Of a stretch of 64,000 bases of DNA, positions 27,631 through 35,782 are shown in pieces (the stretch's first letter is position 1; every line of letters starts with the position of its first letter). The notes beneath the pieces are model-generated. The model was given only the letters and a program-made list of their open reading frames with translations, made no database searches and was not told where the DNA came from. Source of the stretch: JAPWJZ01 sp964575605 (GTDB taxonomy: Bacteria > Pseudomonadota > Alphaproteobacteria > Micavibrionales > UBA2020); NCBI GenBank assembly GCA_964575605.1, contig CAZNRN010000004.1, forward strand, positions 62,001 through 126,000. The letters run 5' to 3'. The position numbers were made by a program, and so were the translations under genes.

Positions 27631-28563
27631 ATGCGCATTTTATTGATCATTTTCTTGCTGTTGATCGCTATGCCCGCCCGTGCGGCAGAGCTTGAAAAGC
27701 GTGTAATACTTCACGATAGCATGATGCGCGAATACTGGGTTTATGACCCGCGCAAAGGCGGCGCAGATGGCGCGCCGCGCCCGTTGATTATCGTGCTGCA
27801 CGGCGGCGGCGGCAAGGCTGAACGATTTGACGTGATGGTGGGTAAAGATAATTCGTTTGATGCGCTTGCTGACCGTGAAGATATTCTCGTCGTGTACCCC
27901 CAGGGATACAAGAAAAGCTGGAACGACGGTCGGGAGGATAGCCACGTCGACGCGCAGGCCCGCAACATGGACGATACCGGTTTTATTTCAAAGTTGATTG
28001 ACAACCTTGTGGAAAGCCGTCGTGTCGATCCAAAACGCGTCTACGTCGTTGGCCCCTCCAACGGAGGCCATATGGCGAACCGCCTGGCCTGCGAAATTCC
28101 CGATAAGATCGCGGCAGCCGGCATTGTTATCGGCTTGATGCCGAAACGCATGGTAGATAAATGCAAGCCCGCCACACCCGTTTCTGTCCTTATCATGAAC
28201 GGCACGGAAGACCCTCTGGTCTCTTATAACGGTGGCATGGTTAAAGTTTTAGGGCAGGAGCGGGGTGAGGATATTTCGACGGAAGATACTTTCGCCTTCT
28301 GGGTGAAGCATGCCGGTCTTGCAAAACCCGAAACGCTTAAAGCGAAGCAGCTGCCCGATAACGACCCTAATGACGAAACCCGCGTGTCGTTGAAATCATA
28401 TAAAGGCCTGGAATCAGAGGTAGCGCTTTATACGGTCACCGGCGGCGGCCACACATGGCCGGGCGGGCGGCAATACTTGTTCAAAGGTATGGTCGGACGT
28501 GTCAGCCATGACATCAACGCGACAGAAGTGATCTGGAATTTTTTCAAGGACAAGTCGAAATAA
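27631..28563 (+). CDS. Secreted alpha/beta-hydrolase esterase of the PHB depolymerase/LpqC type
   Basis: This is a 310-residue exported esterase. A signal peptide (cleavage after MPARA, residue about 18) is followed by the oxyanion region LIIVLHGGGG, the nucleophile elbow GPSNGG, the acid in NGTEDPLV and the catalytic His in GGGHTWPGG. These features match the polyhydroxybutyrate depolymerase/feruloyl esterase-like (LpqC) family. No PHB-binding domain is present, so the natural substrate is uncertain. It is preceded by an AGGGAGG ribosome-binding site and ends in a convergent terminator region. Confidence 0.88.
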   Translation: MRILLIIFLLLIAMPARAAELEKRVILHDSMMREYWVYDPRKGGADGAPRPLIIVLHGGGGKAERFDVMVGKDNSFDALADREDILVVYPQGYKKSWNDGREDSHVDAQARNMDDTGFISKLIDNLVESRRVDPKRVYVVGPSNGGHMANRLACEIPDKIAAAGIVIGLMPKRMVDKCKPATPVSVLIMNGTEDPLVSYNGGMVKVLGQERGEDISTEDTFAFWVKHAGLAKPETLKAKQLPDNDPNDETRVSLKSYKGLESEVALYTVTGGGHTWPGGRQYLFKGMVGRVSHDINATEVIWNFFKDKSK

Positions 28564-28593
28564 AAAAATCCCCTCTCCGGCACGGCAGGAGAG
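28562..28593 (-). terminator. Rho-independent terminator for the ArsR-SRPBCC operon
   Basis: On the minus strand, stem CTCTCC and GGAGAG (28593-28588 with 28578-28573) encloses a 9-base loop and is followed by GGGA and seven Ts (28568-28562). It lies 20 bases after the SRPBCC stop. On the plus strand no T run follows, so it serves the minus-strand operon. The T run overlaps the stop codon of the convergent esterase gene. Confidence 0.75.
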
Positions 28594-28613
28594 TGGATTG
28601 TTGTTGGAAAGTA

Positions 28614-29087
28614 TTAAGCCGCAGCGTCCTTCTTGCCGCCCGCGCAGGGCGCCTTGATGGCGAAGATATCGACGGCCTTGCCGGTTTCGAGGAAGGATTT
28701 CATGCTCGACAGAACCAGCGGCCAGCCGCCCGAGATTTTCTCGCGCATGTTATAACCGGGCGCAAAGTTGCCATGGGTGACGGTCAGCCGCACCATGTCG
28801 TGCACAGCCTCGATGTCATAGGTGCAGCGCGAGGTGTCCTTGGCGTTTTCGGGGTCTGTCCAGCTGACGACAAGGCTTTTGGGCGGCTTTGATTCCAGCA
28901 CTTCGCCTGTCAGTCGCAGCGCGTTGCTTCCCGCATCGCGGTGTTCCCATTTGGAACCTTTTTTCCAGTCGGACACGTTCACCTGCCCGCCCCAGAACTG
29001 GCGTGTAAATTCGGGATTGGTTATGGCCTGCCATACTTTTTCGGGGGTGGTGCGGATATAGGTTGTGTAGACGTAATCGTTGCTCAT
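28614..29087 (-). CDS. SRPBCC/AHSA1 domain protein
   Basis: This is a 157-residue protein of the activator-of-Hsp90-ATPase-like START/Bet v1 fold, which binds hydrophobic ligands. Motifs are YIRTTPEKVWQAITNPEFTRQFW near the N-terminus, LTGEVLESKPPKSLVVSW in the middle, and SGGWPLVLSSMKSFLETG near the C-terminus. The start at 29087 overlaps the ArsR stop by 4 bases; a longer frame up to 29303 lies inside arsR. It is normally paired with an ArsR-type autorepressor, as here. The ligand is unknown. Confidence 0.92.
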   Translation of the reverse strand: MSNDYVYTTYIRTTPEKVWQAITNPEFTRQFWGGQVNVSDWKKGSKWEHRDAGSNALRLTGEVLESKPPKSLVVSWTDPENAKDTSRCTYDIEAVHDMVRLTVTHGNFAPGYNMREKISGGWPLVLSSMKSFLETGKAVDIFAIKAPCAGGKKDAAA

Positions 29088-29407
29088 TTCTTTTCCTCCA
29101 GGGCTTCTTTTAGCGTTTGCAGCGCCGCCACGCGGTGCTGTTCGAATTTGCCAATCCAGCGGCTGTAGATGTCGCTGATCGGCATGGGGTTCAGGTAGTG
29201 CAGTTTCTCGCGGCCCTGCTTGCGCGTGACGACGAGGTTCGCCTCCTCCAGCAGGGCGAGGTGCTTGGTGACAGCCTGGCGGGTCATATCGTGGCCCGCG
29301 CAAAGCTCGTTCAGGGTCTGTCCTGCCCGCTTGCGCAGACTGTCCAGAAGGTCGCGCCGGCTGGCATCGGCCAGCGCCTTGAACACTTTGTCTTCATCCG
29401 TCCCCAT
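29084..29407 (-). CDS. ArsR family transcriptional repressor
   Basis: This is a 107-residue winged-helix repressor beginning MGTDEDKVFKALADASRRDLLDSL, with the recognition helix in MTRQAVTKHLALLEEANLV. No metal-binding cysteines are present, so it belongs to the SdpR/SRPBCC-linked group and not the metal sensors. The start at 29407 is chosen because a strong promoter ends only 6 bases upstream, which makes the 45-residue N-terminal extension to 29542 impossible for that transcript. It forms an overlapping operon with the SRPBCC gene and probably represses itself via the palindrome at 29420-29437. Confidence 0.93.
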   Translation of the reverse strand: MGTDEDKVFKALADASRRDLLDSLRKRAGQTLNELCAGHDMTRQAVTKHLALLEEANLVVTRKQGREKLHYLNPMPISDIYSRWIGKFEQHRVAALQTLKEALEEKK

Positions 29408-29413
29408 ACCCTT

Positions 29414-29443
29414 ATTATATGCAACCAAAAGGTTGCATGTCAA
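29414..29443 (-). promoter_or_regulatory. Promoter and ArsR operator
   Basis: A consensus -35 TTGACA (29443-29438) and -10 TATAAT (29419-29414) are separated by exactly 18 bases. These 18 bases form a perfect inverted repeat, TGCAACC-TTTT-GGTTGCA (29437-29420). A repressor dimer bound there would block RNA polymerase directly. The start codon begins only 6 bases after the -10, so the transcript is predicted to be leaderless. Confidence 0.88.
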
Positions 29444-29720
29444 GAAGACTTTGACAGAGAGAGCAACAGGGCAGGCGTGTTGATATCGTTCAGCTTTAAG
29501 AGCGAAATGCAGCAGTACTGAATAAAAAGCCCTTTTTGACATAGTGTGTGCTATACAGGGCGCATAAGGAAATCAATTCCTGCACCTTGCCGCCGCATGT
29601 TCTGAAGTAACGGTAAGATTATTTGGAAAAATTAGCTCCCTTTAAAGCGTGGCAAACGGGCCGCGCCGGCCTTTATTGGCCTTTGAATGCAAACAGAAAC
29701 AACCGAAGGATGAACGGATA
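29444..29720 (+). other. Intergenic region without a gene
   Basis: Together with the operator this makes a 313-base stretch with no gene. It holds a possible extended -10 promoter on the plus strand (TGC-TATACA, 29549-29557) that could drive the two orphan genes downstream. No conserved RNA or repeat was recognised. Confidence 0.35.
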
Positions 29721-30020
29721 ATGGCAACCAGAGTAACACGCGGACGGGGCTACCTGCGCGGCACAGGCGCGCTGCAGGCTATGCATGAAGTAACTTATGC
29801 GGCTTACACCAGTGTCAAAACGGCCTATCACACGAAAAGGCCGGCGGTCACTTCTTCGCGCGTATTCATCGAAATTTCCCCTTTGGGAAAAGATACGCTC
29901 AGGAACGGCAGCTATAGCCTGGAAGAAGACGGGCAAAGGATTTACGTGCTGGAGAAGAATGGCGAAAGCTGGCTCGTTCGCTCCAGCCATGCCGAGGCGC
30001 CCGCTGATTGTGCGGAGTGA
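29721..30020 (+). CDS. Hypothetical protein
   Basis: This is a 99-residue basic protein starting MATRVTRGRGYLRGTG, chosen over an upstream in-frame start at 29649 because an AAGGA site lies about 11 bases before 29721. It has no signal peptide or membrane helix. The C-terminal half (YSLEEDGQRIYVLEKNGESWLVR) looks like a small beta sheet. Five bases separate it from the next gene, so the two form a pair. Confidence 0.55.
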   Translation: MATRVTRGRGYLRGTGALQAMHEVTYAAYTSVKTAYHTKRPAVTSSRVFIEISPLGKDTLRNGSYSLEEDGQRIYVLEKNGESWLVRSSHAEAPADCAE

Positions 30021-30024
30021 AAGC

Positions 30025-30318
30025 ATGGCTGAAGATAAAGGTTTCTTTGTTATCCTGACGCGCGTCGGGAAATACAACGCCCCGGTCAAACACTGGCGGG
30101 CGGACCTGCTGCACGCCGTGAAAGACTGGGAAAAGACCGAGGCGGAAACGATGGAAGATGCCATCGAAGGGCAGCGGAGCCAATATGGCCTGCGGGCAGA
30201 AAAAAAGATGGCCCTGCCGGCCCTTGAGGGGATTGGCGCGCTTCCCATTGCGTCCGGCCAAACCATCCGTTTCATCAGCGTCGCCGAAGGCCAGCCGGTT
30301 CCCGCCGGGAAAGCCTAG
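30025..30318 (+). CDS. Hypothetical protein
   Basis: This is a 97-residue soluble protein starting MAEDKGFFVILTRVG, the second of a two-gene unit. It has an amphipathic helix (AVKDWEKTEAETMEDAIEGQ) followed by a basic stretch. No family was recognised. It ends convergently with the ABC transporter gene; the two stop codons share a CTAG tetramer. Confidence 0.5.
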   Translation: MAEDKGFFVILTRVGKYNAPVKHWRADLLHAVKDWEKTEAETMEDAIEGQRSQYGLRAEKKMALPALEGIGALPIASGQTIRFISVAEGQPVPAGKA

Positions 30319-32105
30319 CCCGCCAGCAGTTCTTCCTCAGCATGCCGGTGGTAGAGGCGCGCATACTGGCCTTTGAGCTCGAGTAGTTCCTGGTGCGTGC
30401 CCATTTCGACGATGCGGCCCATGTCCATCACGACGATGCGGTCGTAATCCTGCACCGTAGAAATGCGGTGCGCGATGGCGAGGACGGAGCGGCCGTGCGC
30501 GAGGTCGGCGAGCGCCGCCTGCACCAGTTTTTCGGTTTCGTTATCAAGCGCGGCGGTGGCTTCGTCCAGCAAGATGATGCGCGAATTGGCCAGCAGGGCG
30601 CGGGCAATCGCCACACGCTGGCGCTCGCCGCCTGACAGCTTGATGCCTCGCTCGCCCACCAGCGTATCGTATTTCTGTGGCAGGCTTTCGATCAGCGGCG
30701 CAATCTGCGCGCGCTCAGCAGCCTTTTTGATTTCATCGAGGCTGGCGCCGGGGTTTGAATAGGCAATGTTTTCGGCAAGGCTGCGGTGGAATAGCACGGG
30801 CTCCTGCGAGACGAGCGACAGATGGCGGCGCAGGTCGGGCAGGGCTGTTTCCGCGATGTTGTGGCCGTCGATGGTGATGGAGCCGGTCTGCGGTTCGTAA
30901 TAGCGATGCAGCAACTTGAACAGCGTGCTTTTGCCGCTGCCCGTACGGCCGACAAGCGCGACTTTCTCGCCGGGGTGGATCTCGAGGTTAAAGCCCGACA
31001 CCGCGTCGCGATCCTGTCCGGTATAGCGGAAAGTGATGTTATCGAATTTCAGGGCAAAACGGGCGAGGTCGGCGGTATTCACGTTTGCGGCGCCGGTAAT
31101 CAGCGGCTGGCGGTTTTTCCATGTGACGACTTCTTCGAGGTCGTTCATTGATTCAATGACATCACGCACGCGGTTGCCGATGCCGTCGAGGTAGAATGAA
31201 ATATAACGCTGCCCCATAAGCACGAACATCACGTCGCCACTGGTGAACGTTCCCTCGGCCCAGAATTTTCCAGCCAGCAGCAGCGCGCAGAGGCGCCCGC
31301 CGTTGACGACAAGGTTCTGGGCAAAGGAAAGGATGTTCGCGCGTATCCACGCCGCGCGCGCGGCATTGGCGAAGCGGCGGGCGGCGTGCTGGATGCGCTC
31401 GTACTCATGCCGTTCCGCGCCAGACGCTTTCACAGCGGCATAACCCGAAACGCTGTCGGCAATCGTGCCGCCCAGACGGCTGTCTTCATCGGCATAGATG
31501 CGGTTTTTGGGCGCGACAAAGCGCAGGCTCAGGTAAAGGCTGGAACCTGTGAAAACCATGGCGTAGATGACCAGCACGCCTGCGATTGCGGGCGAAGTTT
31601 TAGACATCATGAAAATGTTGCCCGTCACGACAACGATCGCAGGCCAGAAATCGTAGCAGACCGTGTCATAGATGCGGTGCGCCGCGGACCTGCCGCGCTT
31701 GATGGCGGTGACAATCGAACCGGCGAAGGTGTTGGTATGCCACTCGGTTTCGAAGCTATGCACGTAGTTAACTGAATCGGCGGCAACCTCGGCATGAACC
31801 CGTGTATTGGTGTGCGCGTTGATGAAGTTCGCGGTGCGGAAAAAGACATGGTAGCAGAAACTGCATAGGGCCAATGTGGCGATAGGATAAAGGATGTCGC
31901 TGAAATGCCGGTTACCCGCTGCGGCGGCTGCAGCATCAACCAGCCAGCCGTAGACCTTCGGGATGAAAATATCGATAGCGCTCGAGACGGACACACAGGC
32001 AAAGGCCGCGAACACCATCCAGGGCTTGCGGCCGTAATGGGCCTTCAGGAACCTATAGATTTCGGACAGCTTGGGTGGCTGGCGTTTTTTGGCTGTCGTG
32101 GACAT
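30315..32105 (-). CDS. ABC exporter, fused permease and ATPase (MsbA-like)
   Basis: This is a 596-residue half-transporter with six transmembrane helices (residues about 30-330) and a C-terminal nucleotide-binding domain. The motifs are intact: Walker A GRTGSGKST, signature LSGGERQRVAIARALL, Walker B IILLDEATAALD and the H-loop AIAHRIST. It should work as a homodimer exporting lipid or another amphipathic molecule. The substrate cannot be told from the sequence. It is not next to an obvious partner gene. Confidence 0.93.
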   Translation of the reverse strand: MSTTAKKRQPPKLSEIYRFLKAHYGRKPWMVFAAFACVSVSSAIDIFIPKVYGWLVDAAAAAAGNRHFSDILYPIATLALCSFCYHVFFRTANFINAHTNTRVHAEVAADSVNYVHSFETEWHTNTFAGSIVTAIKRGRSAAHRIYDTVCYDFWPAIVVVTGNIFMMSKTSPAIAGVLVIYAMVFTGSSLYLSLRFVAPKNRIYADEDSRLGGTIADSVSGYAAVKASGAERHEYERIQHAARRFANAARAAWIRANILSFAQNLVVNGGRLCALLLAGKFWAEGTFTSGDVMFVLMGQRYISFYLDGIGNRVRDVIESMNDLEEVVTWKNRQPLITGAANVNTADLARFALKFDNITFRYTGQDRDAVSGFNLEIHPGEKVALVGRTGSGKSTLFKLLHRYYEPQTGSITIDGHNIAETALPDLRRHLSLVSQEPVLFHRSLAENIAYSNPGASLDEIKKAAERAQIAPLIESLPQKYDTLVGERGIKLSGGERQRVAIARALLANSRIILLDEATAALDNETEKLVQAALADLAHGRSVLAIAHRISTVQDYDRIVVMDMGRIVEMGTHQELLELKGQYARLYHRHAEEELLAG

Positions 32106-32169
32106 GCGGGGGAACCCTTGGAATACGGGTATTTATAACAAGCCCGGCGTTGAAAAGCAAATCGGTGCC

Positions 32170-32919
32170 TTACAGTTTACGGGAAGCGGCCGTTGGCGCC
32201 TTCAGCTTGATTTTCTTGACCGTAATATCGGCGCCAAGGCTGGTGGCTGCTTCGGCATTGAAGACCGGCGCGGTTTTCTTCACCGGCGGCTTCATGCTGA
32301 ATTGTTCCTCGACTTCGGACAGTGTCGGCAGGATAACCGTGGGGGGCGCAGGCGGTGGGCCGTCGCTGAACGTTTCGCCATAAGTCTGGTTGCGGTTGCC
32401 GCTGAAATAGTCGATAGACCTGCGGACGCCGACAGGAATATTTATCGCTGCGCCCACAGCAGATATCCAGATGCCGAACGCGCCCGCGGCAAGACTTGCC
32501 GCGATAGTGCCGAGCGCAATGGCGGGCATGATGACAGGGGCAGTAGCAACTGCCGCGACAATGCCTGTTATTATTCCCGGCACGCCCGCCATGGCTGTAG
32601 CGGAAAGCGCGGCATACACCGCCTGGCCGGCCGCGAACCAGCCGGCGCCGAGACCGCTGAGCCCGCCCATGATCGCGACAGGTGAAAGTACGCCTTTATG
32701 GGTTGCCATCCCGGCAGCCTTGGCCCAGCCGCGCAGGAGGATGCTGGCCGGCAATGTAAAGGCCGCCAGCGGCCCCGTGCGCATCATGCGGCGTGTTGCG
32801 AGCTTGTCGTAGAGCGTGATGGCCTTTTCGTACAGATCGATCGGCATATCATGGGTGATTTTGACGTAGGTGTCGAAAATCTTTCCCAACGAAATTTCTT
32901 TGGCCGTTGATGTCGTCAT
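32170..32919 (-). CDS. Gly/Ala-rich membrane protein of unknown function
   Basis: This is a 249-residue protein. Residues about 1-45 are helical and charged, about 50-165 form several Gly/Ala-rich hydrophobic segments (GVPGIITGIVAAVATAPVIM and neighbours), and the C-terminal 80 residues are soluble and Pro/Lys-rich. Overall character and tail resemble the DUF808-like protein at 26436, but I see no firm homology. Unknown function. It lies 65 bases upstream of the ABC exporter on the same strand. Confidence 0.6.
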   Translation of the reverse strand: MTTSTAKEISLGKIFDTYVKITHDMPIDLYEKAITLYDKLATRRMMRTGPLAAFTLPASILLRGWAKAAGMATHKGVLSPVAIMGGLSGLGAGWFAAGQAVYAALSATAMAGVPGIITGIVAAVATAPVIMPAIALGTIAASLAAGAFGIWISAVGAAINIPVGVRRSIDYFSGNRNQTYGETFSDGPPPAPPTVILPTLSEVEEQFSMKPPVKKTAPVFNAEAATSLGADITVKKIKLKAPTAASRKL

Positions 32920-33122
32920 GGTTTGGCGCCGTTGTTTTTATTGTTTTTCCCGCTGTCTCGAAGGGCAGGGGTTTGAAGCCAGGGCAATCTAGCAAGAGGG
33001 TAATATTATGTCAAAGAAAAAGGCGTGTGCACAATTCTAATGCGCTGTTTTTAAACGATAAAAACTTTAGATTAAGTTTTGTGGGATATACTGGATAGAC
33101 GGCACCAAGGGGGAATTTTGCT

Positions 33123-34556
33123 ATGTATTCGAAGCGTGTAGCCCGGCTTTTCAGGAAACATTTCGACATTGAGGATGCGGAAGGCGCACTGGCCGACCTG
33201 CAGAAAAACGGCCCGGGCTCGCCGCAGGCCAAAGCCATACTAGACGGGCTGCCGGCTTTCCTGAAGGAAATCGACGGTATTTTTGCGCAAGGGGATGAAC
33301 GCCTGCATATTGCGGTGCGTAACCTTGAAATCAGCTCAGCAGAACTCAACCAGGCCAACCGCAACCTCGAGCGCATGCGCCACGCGCAGAAGATGGAGGC
33401 GCTGGGCAAGCTGACGGGCGGCATCGCGCATGATTTCAACAACCTGTTGCAAATCATCATGGGCCAGACCGAAAGCATGATCAGGGCGGCAAAAAACGGT
33501 TTCCTCCGCAAGACGCTGTTTCCGTCCCAGGAAAAGCATCTGGAAACAATCCTGCGCACAGCCGAACGGGGCGCGGAGCTGATCGAGCATATGTTGATAT
33601 TCGCGCGCGAACAGCCCGCGGAGCCGCATGTGGTCAATGTCAACGCCACGTTAAAAGACATTGAAAGCATGATGCGCCGCGGGCTGGGCGGGCAGGTGCA
33701 ACTGGCCGTCAACGTGGCCCCCGGTGTGCCGAACGTGTATGTTGACAAACTGCAGCTAGAAACTTCCGTGCTCAATATCGCATTCAACGCGCGCGATGCT
33801 ATGCCGGAGGGCGGCCTTGTAACCGTCGATATCATGCAGACGAAACTCTCGGGGCAGGAAAAGCTGCCGCAGGGGCAGCAGCCCTCGGCGGGCGATTACG
33901 TTGAAATCCGCATTACCGACACGGGCACCGGCATCCCGCCTGCGGTCATGGAGAAGATATTCGACCCGTTCTTCACCACCAAGGAACCCGGCAAGGGCAC
34001 CGGGCTTGGCCTGAGCCTCGTGCTGGGCTTTGTGAATAGCGCAGGCGGCTTTATCAACGTTACCAGCAAAGAGGGACAGGGCGCGGTATTCAACATCCTC
34101 CTGCCCGTCTGCACGGCAGAGCAAGAGGCCTCTGCCACCCCCAAAGTGGTGCTGAAGCACGAAAAGCCCAAGGAAGCGCACCTGCTGGTGATCGAGGACA
34201 ATGCGAATGTTCGCGAGTTGGTATCTCAGCAGTTGCGGGAGGCAGGATATGTCATCACCGCCGCCGAAAACGCCGATAAAGCGCTGACTCTGCTAAAAGA
34301 AGGCGGCAGTTACGATCTTGTCTTCAGCGACCTTTTCATGCCGGGCAAGCTGAAGGGCCTCGATATCGTGCGCGAGTTCCGCAAAGTGCGGCCGGAGCTT
34401 AAATTCCTGATGGCATCGGGTTATGCCGAAACGGCGCTGCGCAAGGAGGAAGGCACCAGCCTTGCGGCCGTGCGCATCCTTAAGAAGCCCTACAGACGCG
34501 AGGTATTGCTGGACGCGATTTCAAACGAACTGCACGGCCAGCGCGGCGCTGCTTAA
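33123..34556 (+). CDS. Hybrid sensor histidine kinase with receiver domain
   Basis: This is a 477-residue soluble kinase without membrane segments or a recognisable input domain. Residues about 60-90 form a coiled coil leading into the dimerisation H-box GGIAHDFNNLLQ with phospho-accepting His103. The ATPase domain has NARDAMPEGG (N box), ITDTGTGIPP (G1), FDPFFTTKEPGKGTGLGLSL (F and G2). A receiver domain occupies about 350-470 with Asp403 in FSDLFMPG and the conserved Lys in ILKKPY. The lack of a sensor domain suggests control by a separate protein. The convergent FIST gene, whose stop overlaps by 4 bases, is the obvious candidate. Confidence 0.93.
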   Translation: MYSKRVARLFRKHFDIEDAEGALADLQKNGPGSPQAKAILDGLPAFLKEIDGIFAQGDERLHIAVRNLEISSAELNQANRNLERMRHAQKMEALGKLTGGIAHDFNNLLQIIMGQTESMIRAAKNGFLRKTLFPSQEKHLETILRTAERGAELIEHMLIFAREQPAEPHVVNVNATLKDIESMMRRGLGGQVQLAVNVAPGVPNVYVDKLQLETSVLNIAFNARDAMPEGGLVTVDIMQTKLSGQEKLPQGQQPSAGDYVEIRITDTGTGIPPAVMEKIFDPFFTTKEPGKGTGLGLSLVLGFVNSAGGFINVTSKEGQGAVFNILLPVCTAEQEASATPKVVLKHEKPKEAHLLVIEDNANVRELVSQQLREAGYVITAAENADKALTLLKEGGSYDLVFSDLFMPGKLKGLDIVREFRKVRPELKFLMASGYAETALRKEEGTSLAAVRILKKPYRREVLLDAISNELHGQRGAA

Positions 34557-35692
34557 GCCGCGTCTTCCGTGATATGCGTGATGGTCATTGTCTGGTTGTG
34601 AAGTTCGGCAAAACCCGTTTCCGAGAAGGGGCAGATTTCGCCGTATGAGTAAAACCCGCCGAAAGCCGAATTCTTGCCTATGGCACGGATAACGGCCTCC
34701 ACTTCCTCGTCCACATCATAGCCCATGATTAGCTTGCGCCCGACGCAGCTGACCATCAGGGTGGCAGAGCTGTCGGCGCCTTTTACCTGGGCTTCTTCCG
34801 CCGCTTCCCGCGCGCCGTCGACGAGCGAGTCTGTATCGGCATGCATCAGGCGGACGAGGCTGCCCTCGGGCAGGTCGCCCGCCATGGTCAGCGTATTCGC
34901 CGCATGGTCGATATTCAAAATCGTGCGGATGATGCCGATTTCTTTCTCGTCCGTTTCGCGGATGATGGAGAAGGGATAGAGCAATCCGGCCGCGGGCAAT
35001 TCCGCTGCTTTGTCGCCGAGGTAGGTTTTATAAAGTGCAAGTGCTGGTTTATTGTCGAGTTCATGCACGACGTTGCCCGCCGATTTCGTGACGCGGCGCA
35101 GGGGGCCAAAGGGCTTCCAGCCTCCGCGACTGCCGCTTTTTACGCGCACCTTGTCGCCATATAAACCGAACGCAACCACGCGCGTGCCGGAGACCTGCCC
35201 GTTGAGCAAAGTCTGGGTATTGGCGAAGGCCGTGCCGTCACCCGCAAGGCCGCCGGTGATGATAACTTCGGTGCCCACTGCATCGGTAATGCCGCGTACC
35301 AGGTCGCTGCCATTCACGTTCAAGCCAGGGCTCAGCACGAAGACGCTTTTCAGTTTGGGGCCTTTCAGCTGCGTGCCGATATCCTGCCCGGCCTGGCGAG
35401 AGGCCGCGGCGGAGGAAAGCGCGGTCGATGCGGTCCTTACTTCCGTCGCATCGAAATGCATCGCGACCAGAGAAAAGCCGTCGTCCGAAACACCGTCGCT
35501 TGAAATCTCGCCGGCTGTTGAGCAGCCCAGCACGTTAAAGCCTGCCGTCTTGCAGGATTCGGAGACTTTTTCGCCATCCTTGAACAGGGCGGGCGAGCCG
35601 AAAACGATTGCGACCTGCGGCGCGATTTCCTTCGCTTTCGCAAGAACACCCGAAAGGTCGAGGCCGTTGGATTTCAATGCCAATGTCTTCAT
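34553..35692 (-). CDS. FIST N/FIST C domain protein, NosP-like
   Basis: This is a 379-residue standalone FIST protein. It has the FIST_N region (VAIVFGSPALF, LGCSTAGEISSDG, FVLSPGLNVNGSDLVRGI, ITGGLAGDG) and FIST_C region (LYPFSIIRETDE, RLMHADTDSLVDGA, SCVGRKLIMG, FGGFYSYGEICPF). In other proteobacteria, standalone FIST haemoproteins (NosP) bind nitric oxide and control adjacent hybrid kinases. Whether this one binds haem cannot be read from sequence. It faces the hybrid kinase gene, and the two share a TTAA tetramer in their stops. Confidence 0.9.
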   Translation of the reverse strand: MKTLALKSNGLDLSGVLAKAKEIAPQVAIVFGSPALFKDGEKVSESCKTAGFNVLGCSTAGEISSDGVSDDGFSLVAMHFDATEVRTASTALSSAAASRQAGQDIGTQLKGPKLKSVFVLSPGLNVNGSDLVRGITDAVGTEVIITGGLAGDGTAFANTQTLLNGQVSGTRVVAFGLYGDKVRVKSGSRGGWKPFGPLRRVTKSAGNVVHELDNKPALALYKTYLGDKAAELPAAGLLYPFSIIRETDEKEIGIIRTILNIDHAANTLTMAGDLPEGSLVRLMHADTDSLVDGAREAAEEAQVKGADSSATLMVSCVGRKLIMGYDVDEEVEAVIRAIGKNSAFGGFYSYGEICPFSETGFAELHNQTMTITHITEDAA

Positions 35693-35782
35693 GAATGTAT
35701 CTCCCCCAGTACTGCAATTGAGGCTGTTTTATAATTATATTACAATAGGTTTAAGGAGAGTTTAACCGCAGCGGGGATAGCG

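Noticed and set aside
28614..29303. A 229-residue SRPBCC protein with an N-terminal extension
   Set aside because: The extension is Arg/Pro/Gly-rich and overlaps the arsR coding region in another frame; the 29087 start overlaps the ArsR stop as expected for a coupled pair.
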